From contig CANQBC010000009.1 in NCBI GenBank assembly GCA_947589225.1, forward strand, positions 1 through 64,000: a stretch of DNA of 64,000 bases, read 5' to 3'. Below, piece by piece: positions 7,027 to 14,402 of this stretch. The position numbers were made by a program, and so were the translations under genes. The notes under the pieces are model-generated. The model was not told the origin of the DNA, ran no database searches, and worked only from the letters and a program-made list of their open reading frames with translations. The DNA comes from an uncultured Oscillospiraceae bacterium (GTDB lineage: Bacteria; Bacillota; Clostridia; Oscillospirales; Oscillospiraceae). Numbering within the stretch: position 1 is the stretch's first letter; the number at the start of each line of letters is the position of its first letter.

Positions 7027-8694
7027 TCAAATCACCTTCAGTCTTATTTCCGCTTTGAAGAGGTCGCCGTCGATGCGGATCCCGAAGCTGCCCTCCATAA
7101 GCTCCGTGAGGGAGCGGGCGATGGACAGTCCCAGCCCGGATCCCTCCGTGTGGCGGCTCTCGTCGCCCCGGACAAAGCGCTCCATGAGCTCGTCGCTGGA
7201 CACGTTGAGCCTGTCCCGGGAGATGTTCTTCACGGAGATGACGGCCTCGCCGTCCATCCTCCGGGCCTCGATATAGACGCGGGTGTCCGGCTGGGCGTAT
7301 TTCACGGCGTTGTTGAAGAGGTTATCCAGCACCCGCCACAGGTGCCGCCCGTCGGCCAGGACGGTGATGGGCTTTTCGGGCAGGATCACGATGGGTTCCA
7401 GCCGGCCCTGCTCAAACCGGTCGGCATACTCCGCCACCGCCTGGTTGATAAGCTCCGAGGAGTTGGTGGGCGCCAGCTCCGTGGGCAGGTTGCCGGTGCT
7501 GGCCTTGCTGGCCTCCACCAGATCCAGTGTGAGGCGGCGCAGCTTCTCCGATTGGCGCTTCAAAACGTCCAGATACTGGGCCTCCTCCTCGGGCGTGTGC
7601 TCTTTCTGGAGAAGATCCACGTAGTTGATGATGGAGGTGAGGGGCGTCTTGATGTCATGGGAGACGTTGGTGATAAGCTCGGTTTTCAGCCGCTCGGAGC
7701 GCATCCGCTGATCCACGGCGGCGCTGAGGCCGTCGCCGATGGAGTTTAAATTCTCCGCGTGGCGCTTGAAGTCAAAATAGAGGCGCTTTGTGTCCACCTT
7801 GTAATCGAGATTTCCCGACGCCAGCTCCTTCGCGGCCTTATGGAGAGCGCGCATCTGCGCCGCGCCCAGGATCACCACGACGCCGGCCACAAGGAACAAA
7901 AAGAAGAAGGTGAACTCCATAAAGTCATCGTGGTACCAAAACCGGCTGCCGATCATGACAAAGACAAGGACGGTATACGCCGCCACGATGAGGGACACCC
8001 GCCACACCATGGGGATGGCCCTGAAAAGCCGCCGGAGCCACAGGCAGAAGGAGCGCACCATGCGCCATATAAGGCGCAGGAGCATGAAGATCACCGTGTT
8101 CCGCCACCATCCCCCGGCCTTGACGCGGGCGGAGAAGGTGTAGAGGACGCTCAATAGCAAAAGGAGCATGATAACGCCAACGGCGGCCATGAAGATGAAC
8201 ATGATCACCACGTCGTCCACAAGCCAGGAGTATGTCAGCTCTACCTGACAGGATATAAGAAATAATTCCGCAGCGGCGACGGCCAGAAAGACGATGTCAA
8301 AGGGTATCTTGCCGAAAAAGCTTAGTTTGATGAAGTATCTGTCCCCCTCGGCGCGGAGTCCTGCGGCGCAGATGAGAAAGATGAAAAGGAGGATGAATGT
8401 CACGGCGCCGGCAGCGGTGAGGGCGATGGCGCTGTAACGCGCTCTGAACACAAAATCGATAAGAGAGCTGTAGTGGGTAAGGAGGTAATCGTATCCCGAC
8501 CGGCCGATGTAACCGCTTTCAAGAAGGTAGTCGAGGGCGAGGTCGTAAGACCCGATATAGCTGGGAAGAGAGTAGAATCGGGCGGAGTATGCGACGGCTG
8601 TCGTGATACCGAAAACTGCCGTCACAAGCGCGGAGAGCACCAGCGCGAACACCGCCGCGACCTTTGCCGGGAAAGAGTATGTCAGCTTTTTCAT
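7027..8694 (-). CDS. Multi-pass sensor histidine kinase
   Basis: This 555-residue kinase has about six transmembrane helices (around 10-35, 92-113, 133-150, 160-187, 232-252, 260-280), a HAMP-like linker (MRALHKAAKELASGNLDYKV) and the dimerisation helix NVSHDIKTPLTSIINYVDLL with phospho-acceptor H346. The ATP-binding domain has the N box LFNNAVKYA and the G2 box GSGLGLSIARS. The HDIKTPLTSI form and multi-pass sensor are like the VanS/bacitracin-type kinases of Firmicutes that watch the cell envelope. It overlaps the response-regulator gene by 4 bp (ATGA) and precedes the C39-like gene by 1 bp, so the three form one transcription unit. Confidence 0.92.
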   Translation of the reverse strand: MKKLTYSFPAKVAAVFALVLSALVTAVFGITTAVAYSARFYSLPSYIGSYDLALDYLLESGYIGRSGYDYLLTHYSSLIDFVFRARYSAIALTAAGAVTFILLFIFLICAAGLRAEGDRYFIKLSFFGKIPFDIVFLAVAAAELFLISCQVELTYSWLVDDVVIMFIFMAAVGVIMLLLLLSVLYTFSARVKAGGWWRNTVIFMLLRLIWRMVRSFCLWLRRLFRAIPMVWRVSLIVAAYTVLVFVMIGSRFWYHDDFMEFTFFFLFLVAGVVVILGAAQMRALHKAAKELASGNLDYKVDTKRLYFDFKRHAENLNSIGDGLSAAVDQRMRSERLKTELITNVSHDIKTPLTSIINYVDLLQKEHTPEEEAQYLDVLKRQSEKLRRLTLDLVEASKASTGNLPTELAPTNSSELINQAVAEYADRFEQGRLEPIVILPEKPITVLADGRHLWRVLDNLFNNAVKYAQPDTRVYIEARRMDGEAVISVKNISRDRLNVSSDELMERFVRGDESRHTEGSGLGLSIARSLTELMEGSFGIRIDGDLFKAEIRLKVI

Positions 8695-9389
8695 CGGTTG
8701 TTCTCCCCCTCGATTTTGTACCCCTGGCCCCAGACCACCTTGATGTACCGGGGTTCGGAGGGCGTGATCTCGATTTTTTCACGAAGATGCCTTATATGTA
8801 CCGCGATGGAACTCTCCGCCGAGAGGGCGTAGCCCCCGGAGACGTGGGCGTAGATGGCCCCGGAGGAAAAGACCTTGCCGGGGTTTTGCATCAGAAGGCG
8901 CAAAATGGCGAACTCCGTGGGCGTCAGGCTCACCGGTTCCCCGTCCACGGTGACGGTCTTGCCCGCGTCGTCCAGGTCGATGCCGCCGATGACGTAGTGG
9001 TCGGGCTTTCGCTCAAGTCCGCCCAGCATGGTGTACCGCCGCAGGGCGCTTTTTACGCGGGCGATGACCTCCACCGGGTTGAAGGGCTTTGTTATGTAGT
9101 CGTCCGCCCCCACGTTGAGCCCCAGGACCTTGTCCGTGTCCTCGCCCTTGGCGGTCAGGAGGATGATGGGGATGTTGCATTCCTCCCGAAGTTTGGAGGT
9201 GGCGGAGATACCGTCCATCTCCGGCATCATAATGTCCATCAGTATGAGATGGATGTCGTTGGCGCGCACCGTCTCAATGGCCTGACGGCCGGTATACGCC
9301 TCATAAAGGTTATAGTCCTGCCCCGAAAGATATATCTTCAGCGCCGACACAATGTCCCTGTCGTCGTCGCAGATAAGAATGTTGTACAT
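8691..9389 (-). CDS. OmpR/PhoB-family response regulator
   Basis: The protein has 232 residues. The receiver domain (1-115) has the acidic pocket ILICDDDRD (D8-D10), phospho-acceptor D52 in LILMDIMMPEMDG, the switch Thr in IILLTAKGED, and Lys in ADDYITKPFNP. The C-terminal winged helix (about 130-230) ends with HIRHLREKIEITPSEPRYIK and VWGQGYKIEG, a typical Trans_reg_C wing. It would bind direct repeats upstream of its targets once phosphorylated by the kinase encoded next. A TATAAT at 9418-9423 on the minus strand is a possible -10 for the operon, though I see no good -35. Confidence 0.93.
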   Translation of the reverse strand: MYNILICDDDRDIVSALKIYLSGQDYNLYEAYTGRQAIETVRANDIHLILMDIMMPEMDGISATSKLREECNIPIILLTAKGEDTDKVLGLNVGADDYITKPFNPVEVIARVKSALRRYTMLGGLERKPDHYVIGGIDLDDAGKTVTVDGEPVSLTPTEFAILRLLMQNPGKVFSSGAIYAHVSGGYALSAESSIAVHIRHLREKIEITPSEPRYIKVVWGQGYKIEGENNR

Positions 9390-9528
9390 CGGATCACACC
9401 TTTCTCAAGCTGCCCTCATTATACGCCTTGAATGCTTAACAATAAAGAGGATAATTTTTTAAGAAAACATAAATATCCGGCATCAAAACTGAAAACCCGC
9501 CGGAGGATAAGTTTTTCCCCTTTCGTGA

Positions 9529-9557
9529 TTGACAAATTTACGGTGATATAGTATATT
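9529..9557 (+). promoter_or_regulatory. Sigma-A promoter for lipoprotein gene
   Basis: A perfect TTGACA (9529-9534), a 17-bp spacer and TATATT (9552-9557) lie 42 bp before the start codon at 9600. This is one of the strongest promoters in the window. Confidence 0.85.
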
Positions 9558-9599
9558 ACCTACCGCCAAACGGCAGAAAAATCGTATGGAGGACGCGAA

Positions 9600-10352
9600 A
9601 TGAAAAAAGCGACAAAAATTTTGGCACTTCTTCTGGCGCTCATGATGGTACTCTCCCTTGCCGCCTGTGGGGAAACCGGCAAGGGCGGCGCGGACAATGA
9701 CGCCGACGGCAGCAACACCGCCGGGGGCGGCGACACCGACGACGGCAGCTCCGTCGGCGACGACAAGCAGGAGGATGAGAGCGCCACGTACCCCGCCCTT
9801 GACCTTCCCGATGTGTCCGGTCTCACCCTCACCGAGGAGGAGTTTTCCGATGTCAAATTCAGCTACCCCGCCGACAAATGGACCGCCGACAACACCGATT
9901 CCGTGACGCTCTACCTCAACGACACCCTGGAGGATAACGCGAGGGTCAATATGAACGTCAAGTATGAGGCTGAAATGGACGAGTTTTCCCAAAGCGACCT
10001 TGATGAGATCACCGAGACCCTGGAGGGCCAGATGAGCTTCATGACCGCCAACGCCGCCGAGTTTCGCTCCGTCGGCGACATCCCCGTTATGTACATAGAC
10101 ATGGTGGTGGGCGACAAGGACGCCTACGTGGACTTCCTCATCGAAAATTCCGGTCTCTCCGAGTCCGACCTGGAGTCCGTCGGGGGGCGCGAGGGCATCC
10201 TGGAGATCATGCCCGCCACCAATCAGATGATGATCTACGCCATCAAGGACGGCCACCTCTTCTCCCTCACCGGCATTTACTTTGACGATGCCCAGCACAA
10301 CGACTTACTTGAGCTCGCCTCCGCCGTGCTGTCCACTCTCCAGCTGGTGTGA
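9600..10352 (+). CDS. Lipoprotein of unknown function
   Basis: The protein has 250 residues. The signal peptide MKKATKILALLLALMMVLSL is followed by the lipobox LAAC, with C23 as the lipidated cysteine. An Asp/Gly-rich linker (about 25-65) leads to a soluble domain at the cell surface. The domain is acidic and contains the beta-rich stretches VSGLTLTEEEFSDVKFSYP and DSVTLYLNDTLEDNARVNMN. Its general layout resembles PsbP/MOG1-like lipoproteins, but I cannot assign a function. GGAGG lies 7 nt before the ATG. It has its own promoter and terminator and is divergent from the two-component operon, so it may belong to that regulon (inference). Confidence 0.8.
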   Translation: MKKATKILALLLALMMVLSLAACGETGKGGADNDADGSNTAGGGDTDDGSSVGDDKQEDESATYPALDLPDVSGLTLTEEEFSDVKFSYPADKWTADNTDSVTLYLNDTLEDNARVNMNVKYEAEMDEFSQSDLDEITETLEGQMSFMTANAAEFRSVGDIPVMYIDMVVGDKDAYVDFLIENSGLSESDLESVGGREGILEIMPATNQMMIYAIKDGHLFSLTGIYFDDAQHNDLLELASAVLSTLQLV

Positions 10353-10376
10353 AGGGACATCTTTACGCGATCACTG

Positions 10377-10410
10377 AAAAGGGAGGGGCTTTGAGCCCCT
10401 CCCTTTCTTT
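10377..10410 (+). terminator. Intrinsic terminator after lipoprotein gene
   Basis: AAAGGGAGGGGCT (10378-10390) and AGCCCCTCCCTTT (10394-10406) form a 13-bp perfect stem with a TTG loop, followed by CTTT. Confidence 0.9.
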
Positions 10411-10634
10411 AAAGACGCTTCAGGAGATGCACCTTGTCACCAGAACAAGGTTTATAAACTCCTTTTTGGCTTTTGACCTTTCATCCTTCGGGCGTTGTTT
10501 ATCTTTTGACCGTCGGATACCGGTCTGATTGAAAGCCTCATCGCGTCTGAGTCTATTATGTGCGCCAAAACGGCCTCTAAACGTGGTAGAATCTGATGGT
10601 TGTGCTTTTTTAAGGAAAAAAGCCGTATTTAGCC
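10411..10634. other. Intergenic stretch, no gene supported
   Basis: It is AT-richer than the genes around it. A minus-strand 89-codon open frame covers it, but it lacks an RBS, and its N-terminal part comes from the promoter of the following topoisomerase gene. I see no RNA structure I would defend. Confidence 0.4.
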
Positions 10635-10663
10635 TTGTCAGAGTACAAAATATATGGTAAAAT
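10635..10663 (+). promoter_or_regulatory. Promoter for topoisomerase B-subunit gene
   Basis: TTGTCA (10635-10640), a 17-bp spacer and TAAAAT (10658-10663) lie 53 bp before the start codon at 10717. Confidence 0.75.
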
Positions 10664-10716
10664 AAAATGCTTAACGGATAAAAAGGCACAATATCTTGTT
10701 ATTGCAGGGTGATGGA

Positions 10717-12702
10717 ATGAAAAAAGGCACGAAAGCGGAATACGGAAACGACAGCATTAGCCAGTTAAAAGGCGCGGACCGTGTGCGCAAGCGCCCCGGC
10801 GTGATCTTCGGGTCCGACGGGCTGGAGGGCTGCGAGCATTCGGTGTTTGAGATCCTGTCCAACTCCATCGACGAGGCCAGGGAGGGCCACGGCGACAGGA
10901 TCATCCTCACGCGCTTTTCCGACGGCTCCATCGAGGTGGAGGATTTCGGGCGCGGCTGTCCCGTGGACTGGAACAGCAAGGAGGAGCGGTATAACTGGGA
11001 GCTGGTGTTCTGTGAGCTTTACGCCGGCGGAAAATATAAAAACGACAACGGCGGGGACTATGAGTACTCCCTGGGGCTCAACGGCCTCGGCACCTGCGCC
11101 ACCCAGTACAGCTCCGAGTATATGGATGTCACCGTCTGGCGGGACGGGAAGAAATACGCCCTCCACTTTGAGAAGGGGGAGAACGTGGGGGGCCTGAAGT
11201 TTGAGCCCTTCACCGGACGGCGCACGGGCTCGGCCATGAAGTGGAGGCCCGACCGGGAGGTGTTCACCGACACCGACATCCCCCGGGAATATTTTGAGGA
11301 CGTCTTAAAAAAGCAGTCCGTGGTCAACCCCGGCGTCAGGTTCGTGTTCCGCTTCCAGACGGGTGGCAAATTCGAGGAGACGGAATATTTTTACGAAAAC
11401 GGTATCCTGGACTATGTCACCGAGCTTGCCGGGGCGGATCCGCTGACCGCGCCCTACTTTATCGAGGGGGAGCGGAAAGGGCGCGACCGGGAGGACAAGC
11501 CGGAGTACAAGGTGAAGCTCTCCGCGGCCTTCTGCTTCTCCAATACCGTCAACGTCATTGAGTACTACCACAATTCCAGTTGGCTGGAGCACGGCGGGGC
11601 GCCGGACAAGGCGGCGAAGTCCGCCTTTGTCTCCGCGGTGGACGCGTATCTGCGGCAGACGAACAAATATCAGAAAAACGAGGCGAAGATCGGCTTTCAG
11701 GACATCGCCGACTGCCTGATCCTGGTCACCAACTGCTTCTCCACCCAGACCAGCTACGAAAACCAGACGAAGAAGGCCATCACGAACAGATTCATCCAGA
11801 CGGCCATGACGGAGTTTTTCCGCTCCCAGCTGGAGATCTACTTCATCGAGCACAAGGCCGAGGCCGACCGAATCAGCGACCAGATACTGGTAAATAAAAG
11901 AAGCCGCGAGCAGGCGGAAAAGGCCCGCGTGACCATTAAAAAGAAGCTCTCCGGCAATATCGACATCGCCAACCGGGTGCAGAAATTCGTCCCCTGCCGC
12001 TCCCACGACGCCACAAAGACGGAGCTCTACATCGTGGAGGGAGATTCGGCTCTGGGCAGCGTGAAGCTCTCCCGGGACGCGGAGTTTCAGGGCGTCATGC
12101 CCGTGCGGGGGAAGATCCTCAACTGCCTCAAGGCCGATTACGCCAGGATTTTTAAAAGCGACATCATCACCGACCTTGTGAAGGTGCTGGGCTGCGGCGT
12201 CAGCGTGCCGGTGAAAATAAAAAGCGACCTCACCGCCTTTGACCTGGACTCCCTTCGGTGGAGCAAGGTCATCATCTGCACCGACGCCGACTACGACGGG
12301 TATCAGATCCGGACGCTGATTTTGACCATGATCTACCGGCTCATGCCGGCCCTCATTGAGGAGGGGCGGGTGTTCATCGCCGAATCGCCCCTTTACGAAA
12401 TCAACTGCGGCGAAAAGACGTGGTTTGCCTACACCGAGAAGGAGAAGGCGGACATTTTGGAGAAGCTGGAGGGGAAAAAGTACACGGTGGCCCGCTCCAA
12501 GGGACTGGGCGAGAACGACCCGGAGATGATGTGGATGACCACCATGAACCCCGAGACCCGCCGCCTTATCAAGGTCCTCCCCACGGACGCGGAGGAGACG
12601 GCGCGGGTGTTCGATATGCTGCTGGGGGACAACATCCAGGCCAGAAAGGATCACATTGCCACGGACGGGTATAAATATCTGGATCTTGCTGACATTTCAT
12701 AA
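10717..12702 (+). CDS. Divergent type IIA topoisomerase subunit B (ParE/GyrB-like)
   Basis: The protein has 661 residues. The GHKL ATPase has FEILSNSIDEA (the usual EVVDNSIDEA, with Asp-to-Ser), VEDFGRGCPVD in place of VxDNGRGIP, and SLGLNGLGTC. The Toprim part is intact: YIVEGDSALGSVK (catalytic Glu) and IICTDADYDGYQIRTLILT (DxD). It ends with the usual GLGENDPEMMWMTTMNPETR segment. Together with the A subunit at 14403 it would make an ATP-driven DNA strand-passing enzyme, probably for decatenation or relaxation. Its distance from textbook GyrB suggests a paralog beside gyrase rather than gyrase itself. ATG 10717 is preferred over TTG 10696 because AGGG lies 7 nt upstream. Confidence 0.88.
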   Translation: MKKGTKAEYGNDSISQLKGADRVRKRPGVIFGSDGLEGCEHSVFEILSNSIDEAREGHGDRIILTRFSDGSIEVEDFGRGCPVDWNSKEERYNWELVFCELYAGGKYKNDNGGDYEYSLGLNGLGTCATQYSSEYMDVTVWRDGKKYALHFEKGENVGGLKFEPFTGRRTGSAMKWRPDREVFTDTDIPREYFEDVLKKQSVVNPGVRFVFRFQTGGKFEETEYFYENGILDYVTELAGADPLTAPYFIEGERKGRDREDKPEYKVKLSAAFCFSNTVNVIEYYHNSSWLEHGGAPDKAAKSAFVSAVDAYLRQTNKYQKNEAKIGFQDIADCLILVTNCFSTQTSYENQTKKAITNRFIQTAMTEFFRSQLEIYFIEHKAEADRISDQILVNKRSREQAEKARVTIKKKLSGNIDIANRVQKFVPCRSHDATKTELYIVEGDSALGSVKLSRDAEFQGVMPVRGKILNCLKADYARIFKSDIITDLVKVLGCGVSVPVKIKSDLTAFDLDSLRWSKVIICTDADYDGYQIRTLILTMIYRLMPALIEEGRVFIAESPLYEINCGEKTWFAYTEKEKADILEKLEGKKYTVARSKGLGENDPEMMWMTTMNPETRRLIKVLPTDAEETARVFDMLLGDNIQARKDHIATDGYKYLDLADIS

Positions 12703-12726
12703 AAACCGCAGGGAGGGAGAGCGCCT

Positions 12727-13398
12727 ATGTCCGTTTTCGACATCCTTGGCCCCGTGATGGTGGGGCCGTCCAGCTCCCACACGGCGGGGGCGGTGCGAAT
12801 GGGCCAGATTACCCGCCGCCTGGTGGGCGGGGAGCCTGTGCGGGCCAGGATCCTGCTGGCGGGATCTTTCGCCTCCACGGGAGAGGGGCACGGCACGCCC
12901 CGCGCGCTGGTGGCGGGACTCATGGGCTTCATGCCGGACGACGAGCGGATCCCCCGCAGCTTCGAGATCGCCGGGGAGCGGGGGCTGGCCTTCAGCTTCG
13001 GCACCGTGGTTCTGCGGGACGCCCACCCCAATTCCGCCCTCATCACGGCGGAGAACCAGCGGGGCGAACGGGTGGAGGTGGGGGCCTCCAGCCCCGGCGG
13101 CGGGCGGATCCGGGTGTTCTCCCTGGACGGCCTGCCCGTGAGCTTCTCCGGCGAGGTGCCGACGCTCATTGTCCGCAGCGAGGACCGGCCCGGCTATGTC
13201 AGCCGTGTCACAGGCGTCGTGGCCGCTCAGGGCATCAATATGTCCAAGCTCCGGGTGGAGCGGCAGGAGCGGGGCGGGCGCGCCATCATGGTCATCGAGT
13301 GCGACCAGCGCATCCCCTACAAGGTAAAAATGGCCATATCCGCCATCGAGGGCGTCAGCAAGGTGACCAGGCTCAATCCGGGGGAGGAATCGAAATGA
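12727..13398 (+). CDS. sdaAB: L-serine dehydratase, beta subunit
   Basis: The protein has 223 residues. The N-terminal domain opens with the signature SVFDILGPVMVGPSSSHTAG that forms the serine-binding lid. The C-terminal ACT domain begins around LIVRSEDRPGYVSRVTGVVA and may sense amino acids. With the alpha subunit it makes the two-chain, iron-sulfur L-serine ammonia-lyase of Gram-positive bacteria, turning L-serine into pyruvate and ammonium. GGAGGGAGAG serves as RBS. Its stop codon overlaps the alpha-subunit start (ATGA), so translation is coupled. It starts 24 bp after the topoisomerase B gene and looks co-transcribed with it, an unusual neighbour. Confidence 0.95.
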   Translation: MSVFDILGPVMVGPSSSHTAGAVRMGQITRRLVGGEPVRARILLAGSFASTGEGHGTPRALVAGLMGFMPDDERIPRSFEIAGERGLAFSFGTVVLRDAHPNSALITAENQRGERVEVGASSPGGGRIRVFSLDGLPVSFSGEVPTLIVRSEDRPGYVSRVTGVVAAQGINMSKLRVERQERGGRAIMVIECDQRIPYKVKMAISAIEGVSKVTRLNPGEESK

Positions 13399-14249
13399 GC
13401 GCCTATTCATCCGTAGCGGAGCTTCTGGCTTTAAGCGACAGGCTGGATCTGCCCCTGTGGAAAACAGTCCAGACCGTGGACTGCGCCGGGCAGAGCATGA
13501 CGGCGGAGGAGTCCTTCGCCGCCATGCAAAATCTGCTCTCGGTCATGAGAAGCACCGACAAAAATTATGACCCCTCCCAACGCTCCGTGAGCGGCCTTTC
13601 GGGCGGCGACGGCGGGAAGATGGACGCCTACATCGCCTCCGGGAGATCCATATCCGGCCCGCTGGTGGGCAGGATGATCGCCGCCGCACTCAGGATGGGG
13701 GAGTGCAACGCCTGTATGAAGCGCATCGTGGCCGCCCCCACGGCGGGGGCCTGCGGCGTTCTGCCCGCGGTGCTCATCCCCTGCGGGGAGGCGCTTTGCC
13801 TGCCCGAGGAGAAGCTTGTGGAGGCCCTTTACGTGGCCGCCGGGATCGGGGAGGTGATCGCGCAAAGGGCGAGCATCTCCGGCGCCGAATCCGGCTGTCA
13901 GGCGGAGATCGGCTCGGCCTCCGCCATGGCCGCCGCGGCCGTGGTGCATCTGCGGGGCGGCACGAAGGAGCAGATGGCCAACGCCGCCGCGCTGGCGCTG
14001 AAATCCCTTCTGGGCCTTGTCTGCGACCCCGTGGGCGGCCTTGTGGAGGTGCCCTGCATCAAGAGAAACGTCATCGGAGCCGTCAACGCCCTGACCGCCG
14101 CGGAGATGAGCCTTGCCGGCATCGAGAGCCGCATCCCGCCGGACGAGGTCATTGACGCCATGCGGGAGGTGGGGGATATGATGCCCGCCGCGCTGAGGGA
14201 GACGGCCCAGGGGGGCCTTGCGGCGACCCCCACGGCCCAAAACCGCTGA
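13395..14249 (+). CDS. sdaAA: L-serine dehydratase, iron-sulfur alpha subunit
   Basis: The protein has 284 residues. The catalytic chain carries the conserved cysteines for the 4Fe-4S cluster in PTAGACGVLPA, GAESGCQAEIG and LVCDPVGGLVEVPC, with the substrate-contacting SVSGLSGGDGGKM segment earlier. The open iron site of the cluster acts as Lewis acid for loss of the serine hydroxyl, and the cluster makes the enzyme oxygen-sensitive, consistent with an anaerobe. ATG 13395 overlaps the beta-subunit stop; the frame is open further upstream only because it runs through that gene. Length matches the family. It is followed by GC-rich inverted repeats (14252-14300) that may end or attenuate transcription before the topoisomerase A gene. 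Confidence 0.95.
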   Translation: MSAYSSVAELLALSDRLDLPLWKTVQTVDCAGQSMTAEESFAAMQNLLSVMRSTDKNYDPSQRSVSGLSGGDGGKMDAYIASGRSISGPLVGRMIAAALRMGECNACMKRIVAAPTAGACGVLPAVLIPCGEALCLPEEKLVEALYVAAGIGEVIAQRASISGAESGCQAEIGSASAMAAAAVVHLRGGTKEQMANAAALALKSLLGLVCDPVGGLVEVPCIKRNVIGAVNALTAAEMSLAGIESRIPPDEVIDAMREVGDMMPAALRETAQGGLAATPTAQNR

Positions 14250-14402
14250 GCCCCCGCAAGGGGGATGTCCGCCCCCGGCGGCAGGGGGTGGGCCGCGCCC
14301 GCGCGGCCGGGGTTGTCCCCCCGTCCGCCCAACGGGCGGATAACCCGGCCGTGGGTCAACGGCACCCCGCCGCCGGACACAGCAAAAAAAGGAGTTCTAC
14401 CC

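Noticed and set aside
9483..10298. 271-codon minus-strand frame opposite the lipoprotein gene
   Set aside because: The plus-strand gene has a consensus promoter, RBS, lipobox and terminator; the antisense frame has none of these.
10420..10689. 89-codon minus-strand frame upstream of the topoisomerase B gene
   Set aside because: Its start lies inside the promoter of the plus-strand gene and there is no ribosome binding site.
11305..12654. 449-codon minus-strand frame opposite the topoisomerase B gene
   Set aside because: Shadow of a protein with intact Toprim motifs on the plus strand; composition is unlike real proteins.
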